From contig JAITAE010000182.1 in assembly GCA_031284295.1 (NCBI GenBank), forward strand, positions 1-7,299: DNA of 7,299 bases, given 5' to 3'. Position 1 is the stretch's first letter; every line of letters begins with the position of its first letter. The notes under the pieces are model-generated. The model was not told where the DNA came from. It saw only the letters and a list, made by a program, of their open reading frames with translations, and made no database searches. Made by a program: the position numbers and the translations under genes. Below, piece after piece: positions 5,519 to 7,299 of the stretch. This DNA is from Spirochaetaceae bacterium. Its GTDB lineage: Bacteria > Spirochaetota > Spirochaetia > Treponematales > Breznakiellaceae.

Positions 5519-5582
5519 TTGCAAGGTAAAAAATTGCCTTGCAGTCGATTTTTGAAAGTTTTTGCGCAAAGCGCAACAAACT
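5519..5582. repeat. Paired hairpins, candidate dispersed intergenic repeat
   Basis: Hairpin GCAAGGTAA-AAAA-TTGCCTTGC (5521-5542, one G-U) is followed by AGTCGATTTTTGAA and by hairpin 5557-5582 (TTGCGC-AAA-GCGCAA plus five outer pairs with one bulged C). The complement of the linker, TTCAAAAATCGACTG, nearly repeats TTCAAAAATCGATTG at 1232-1246 by the first terminator. Such sharing between two intergenic regions suggests a repeat family, on only two instances. Confidence 0.35.
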
Positions 5583-5606
5583 CCTAGTTCCCACTATCCC
5601 TATGAA

Positions 5607-5612
5607 AGGAGG
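5607..5612 (+). promoter_or_regulatory. Ribosome binding site that selects a TTG start for flaG
   Basis: AGGAGG lies six bases before TTG 5619, the ideal distance, and 12 bases before the next in-frame ATG at 5625. The TTG is therefore the more likely start. Confidence 0.65.
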
Positions 5613-5618
5613 TATATT

Positions 5619-5996
5619 TTGAATATGGTAGCAAATGTTGTTGAAATGGGGTTTTCCGTGCCACAGGACGAGACGGCAAAACACAAACCGAATGTTGAGC
5701 GCCGCTCGTCACCATTGAATGACTGGGACAGCGAGGTTAAACGTTTCGCATCGAGTCTGCCAGGAAATCATACGTTGGAAAAAATTAAGGCCGGGATTGA
5801 GCGTCTTCAAAAACTAAGCCTCGCCTTTAACAAAAAATTACAATTTGTTATAAACCATGAATCAAACGAGATAACCGTCAATGTGATAGATCCCGATACC
5901 GATAAGGTAATAAAAGTGTTGCCGCCGGAAGAACTGCAACGCCTTCACGGTAAGATAGAAGAGGCGATAGGTTTCCTGTTTGACGAAAAAGTTTAG
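5619..5996 (+). CDS. flaG: FlaG-family flagellar protein
   Basis: The 125-residue product matches the FlaG family in length and pattern. A short polar N-terminus (to about residue 45) is followed by a predicted helix (EKIKAGIERLQKLSLAFNKKL), then a beta region LQFVINHESNEITVNVIDPDTDKVIKVLPPEEL, in which the D-x-D-T-x-x-VI-K-x-LPPEE stretch is the family hallmark, and a final helix ending FLFDEKV. In other bacteria FlaG affects filament length or accompanies the FliD cap; its exact role in spirochaetes is not shown by sequence. The start is TTG 5619, chosen for its AGGAGG; ATG 5625 would make it two residues shorter. An in-frame TTG further upstream at 5562 lies within a hairpin and is unlikely. 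fliD begins 20 bases after the stop, so the two genes almost surely share a transcript. Confidence 0.85.
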   Translation: MNMVANVVEMGFSVPQDETAKHKPNVERRSSPLNDWDSEVKRFASSLPGNHTLEKIKAGIERLQKLSLAFNKKLQFVINHESNEITVNVIDPDTDKVIKVLPPEELQRLHGKIEEAIGFLFDEKV

Positions 5997-6016
5997 CAGG
6001 CGGGGCAAGGGAATTA

Positions 6017-7299
6017 ATGCCTGATATATCTATACCGGGGGTAAAAAGCCGGTTTGACACTGAAAAGATTGTCGAAGGCCTTATGCAGGTCGAGCGTCTG
6101 CCCAAACAGCGGATCGAACGGACCAACGAAACTCTTGCCGCGCAAAAGACAAACTGGCAGAATCTGAGTCTGCGTATTACCCGGCTTAGGGAAGATTCCC
6201 GCCTGCTGTATTCGTATCAGAATCCGTTCAACGACAGATCCGCCCTTTCCAGTAACGAGGCGGCGCTCGGCGCGGCCGCCTCGCGCGAGGCATCCGCGCA
6301 GCAACATGAATTCATTGTAAAACAGACGGCAGCCGCCGACCGCTTCCTTTCAAAACCGCTGGACGGCTCTTTTCAAGTGCCTGAAGGCCAATATTCCTTT
6401 TCGGCGGGCGGCAAAAGTGTTTCATTTGAGTTTTCGGGCGGCGGTCTACAGGAATTTGTGGATACGGTGAACCGCCGCGGCCAGGGCAGCATAAAAGCCG
6501 GACTGGTTGCCGTACAGAAAGGCAACAAGTCACTGCTGCTGGAATCGCTTGTAACGGGCGCGGAAAACCGCCTTAGTTTTTCAGGCGACGCGCTCAAGCT
6601 GGCCCTGCAAACCGGCATCGTAGGACAGAACGCGGCTGAACCTAAAATTACCAACATAAAAGCTATAGCGGCCCGGGGCTCTTCCCCGGTAAACGAGTCT
6701 GTTTCAGGCGACGGTATGCAAGCGCCGCCCATGTCCAGCGTAAATATTTCGCTGGGTGACGTCGTGCCGGCACGTACGCTGATACTGCGTTTCGAGACAT
6801 CAATTACGGCGGCGGATGTACTGCCGACAAGCGCTTCCAGCGATGGAAGCGGCGGAAGCGGCGCCCCGGACGGTGGCGTTCCCGATCCGGCAGCCGCGTT
6901 TCCGCCTCAGCCCGTGATTCCATCGGCCCAGGCGGACGGAAGCGATGCCGTTGTAGACGGCAAATACGTTATACAGCGTCAGCGTACCGAGTCCGGCCCG
7001 GCATCCGGCGCATCCGGCGCATCTGACGCCTTAGCGTCAGATGCGCCGGACGGGCTGCCCACAGATACGCCGTCAGCCCAGGCCGCCGAATCTTCCGGGC
7101 AGCCCGTCATTGCCGCCCGTGTAGATAACTTGTCGGTACTGAGCCTGGAATTCAGCGACGGAACGAGCGTTGGACTGCCGCCAATAAAGGATACGTCCAG
7201 CTTCTCTCAAAACCAGTACCAGCTTTACCCGCTGGCTGAAGGCAGGACAGTCACCGGCATAAATATCAACAACGACAACACCCACCGCTCCGTATCAAT
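6017..7299 (+). CDS. fliD: Flagellar filament cap protein FliD, 5' part
   Basis: The frame stays open from ATG 6017 to the window edge (427 codons); AAGGGA at 6007-6012 provides the ribosome site. FliD (hook-associated protein 2) caps the filament tip and helps incoming flagellin fold and insert. The N-terminus, MPDISIPGVKSRFDTEKIVE followed by GLMQVERLP, is the typical FliD_N start, and a coiled-coil-prone stretch (about 30-70) follows. Residues about 95-200 contain the beta-rich part of the N-terminal half (HEFIVKQTAAADRFLS, GQYSFSAGGKSVSFEFSGG, KAGLVAVQKGNKSLLLES). Residues about 271-365 form a Ser/Gly/Ala/Pro/Asp-rich, probably disordered insert that is unusual for a cap protein and carries short repeats and a perfect palindrome. 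After it the order resumes (VDNLSVLSLEFSDGTSV). The C-terminal D1/D0 part lies outside the window. No signal peptide is present, as expected for type III export. Confidence 0.9.
   Translation, partial: MPDISIPGVKSRFDTEKIVEGLMQVERLPKQRIERTNETLAAQKTNWQNLSLRITRLREDSRLLYSYQNPFNDRSALSSNEAALGAAASREASAQQHEFIVKQTAAADRFLSKPLDGSFQVPEGQYSFSAGGKSVSFEFSGGGLQEFVDTVNRRGQGSIKAGLVAVQKGNKSLLLESLVTGAENRLSFSGDALKLALQTGIVGQNAAEPKITNIKAIAARGSSPVNESVSGDGMQAPPMSSVNISLGDVVPARTLILRFETSITAADVLPTSASSDGSGGSGAPDGGVPDPAAAFPPQPVIPSAQADGSDAVVDGKYVIQRQRTESGPASGASGASDALASDAPDGLPTDTPSAQAAESSGQPVIAARVDNLSVLSLEFSDGTSVGLPPIKDTSSFSQNQYQLYPLAEGRTVTGININNDNTHRSVS
7001..7020 (+). repeat. Tandem GCATCCGGC repeat in fliD
   Basis: Two copies of the nine-base unit GCATCCGGC (7001-7009 and 7010-7018), followed by a partial third, GCATC at 7019-7023, encode Ala-Ser-Gly-Ala-Ser-Gly-Ala-Ser within the low-complexity insert. 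Length change by slippage would stay in frame. Confidence 0.6.
7013..7050. repeat. Perfect 17-bp inverted repeat inside fliD
   Basis: TCCGGCGCATCTGACGC (7013-7029) and GCGTCAGATGCGCCGGA (7034-7050) are exact complements around CTTA. It codes for about residues 333-345 of FliD, inside the low-complexity insert, and its left arm overlaps the tandem GCATCCGGC repeat. Confidence 0.9.

Larger units (their letters stand above)
5384..5606. other. Gene-free gap dense in hairpins, upstream of flaG
   Basis: No credible gene is seen. Four hairpins lie in a row: the perfect AT-rich palindrome at 5454-5490; TCCGGC/GCCGGA at 5500-5516; GCAAGGTAA/TTGCCTTGC at 5521-5542; and AGTTT-TTGCGC/GCGCAA-c-AAACT at 5557-5582. 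A weak promoter candidate, TTGAAA (5472-5477) with GATTAT (5495-5500) at 17-base spacing, could serve flaG-fliD but overlaps the palindrome. No sigma-28 element is recognisable. Confidence 0.5.

Noticed and set aside
5457..5684. 75-residue minus-strand frame across the hairpin cluster
   Set aside because: It is open mainly because the palindromes contain few stops, overlaps flaG, and shows no family resemblance.
1..7299. CRISPR array, tRNA/rRNA genes, transposase or phage genes
   Set aside because: No regularly spaced repeats, no tRNA-like folds noticed and no mobile-element proteins; the window is a flagellar gene cluster with palindromic repeats only.

Overview
The window looks like a piece of a spirochaete chromosome, most likely a Treponema. 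Two tandem periplasmic-flagellum core flagellins of the FlaB type are followed by a FlaG-family gene and then fliD, an arrangement familiar from treponemes. The base composition is near 50% GC and the Ser/Gly/Pro-rich insert in FliD is long. That would fit a termite-gut or environmental treponeme better than T. pallidum, but this species-level guess is inference only. All genes read on the + strand.

Layout. Positions 1-1203 are the 3' part of a parvulin-type peptidyl-prolyl isomerase/chaperone gene that enters from the left, followed by an intrinsic terminator. The 1204-1469 gap holds no gene but carries several inverted repeats. Positions 1470-3119 encode a 549-residue MptE-like (DUF115, Maf-type) protein, the family linked to flagellin glycosylation. 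A sigma-28-like promoter overlaps its stop codon and drives the first flagellin (3239-4099), which ends in a terminator. A 349-base gap then holds a sigma-70-like promoter and a long folded leader for the second flagellin (4449-5294), which ends in a strong terminator. After a hairpin-dense gap come flaG (5619-5996, TTG start) and fliD (from 6017, running off the right edge), spaced as one operon.

How the genes fit together. FlaB subunits build the filament core, FliD caps the tip and directs subunit folding, and FlaG is a small filament/cap-associated protein. The MptE/Maf-like protein plausibly modifies the flagellins. The chaperone may be an unrelated envelope-folding neighbour.

The most interesting signal is regulatory. 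Each flagellin leader carries a hairpin with the same AGGA loop closed by an A-U pair but with a different stem sequence, followed by a CATGGAGG Shine-Dalgarno region. This is what paired CsrA binding sites look like, and it suggests CsrA (probably CsrA-FliW) translational control of both flagellins, although they seem to use different promoter classes. A second theme is an excess of perfect, tiny-loop inverted repeats (9-17 bp arms), several of them inside the MptE-like and fliD coding regions.
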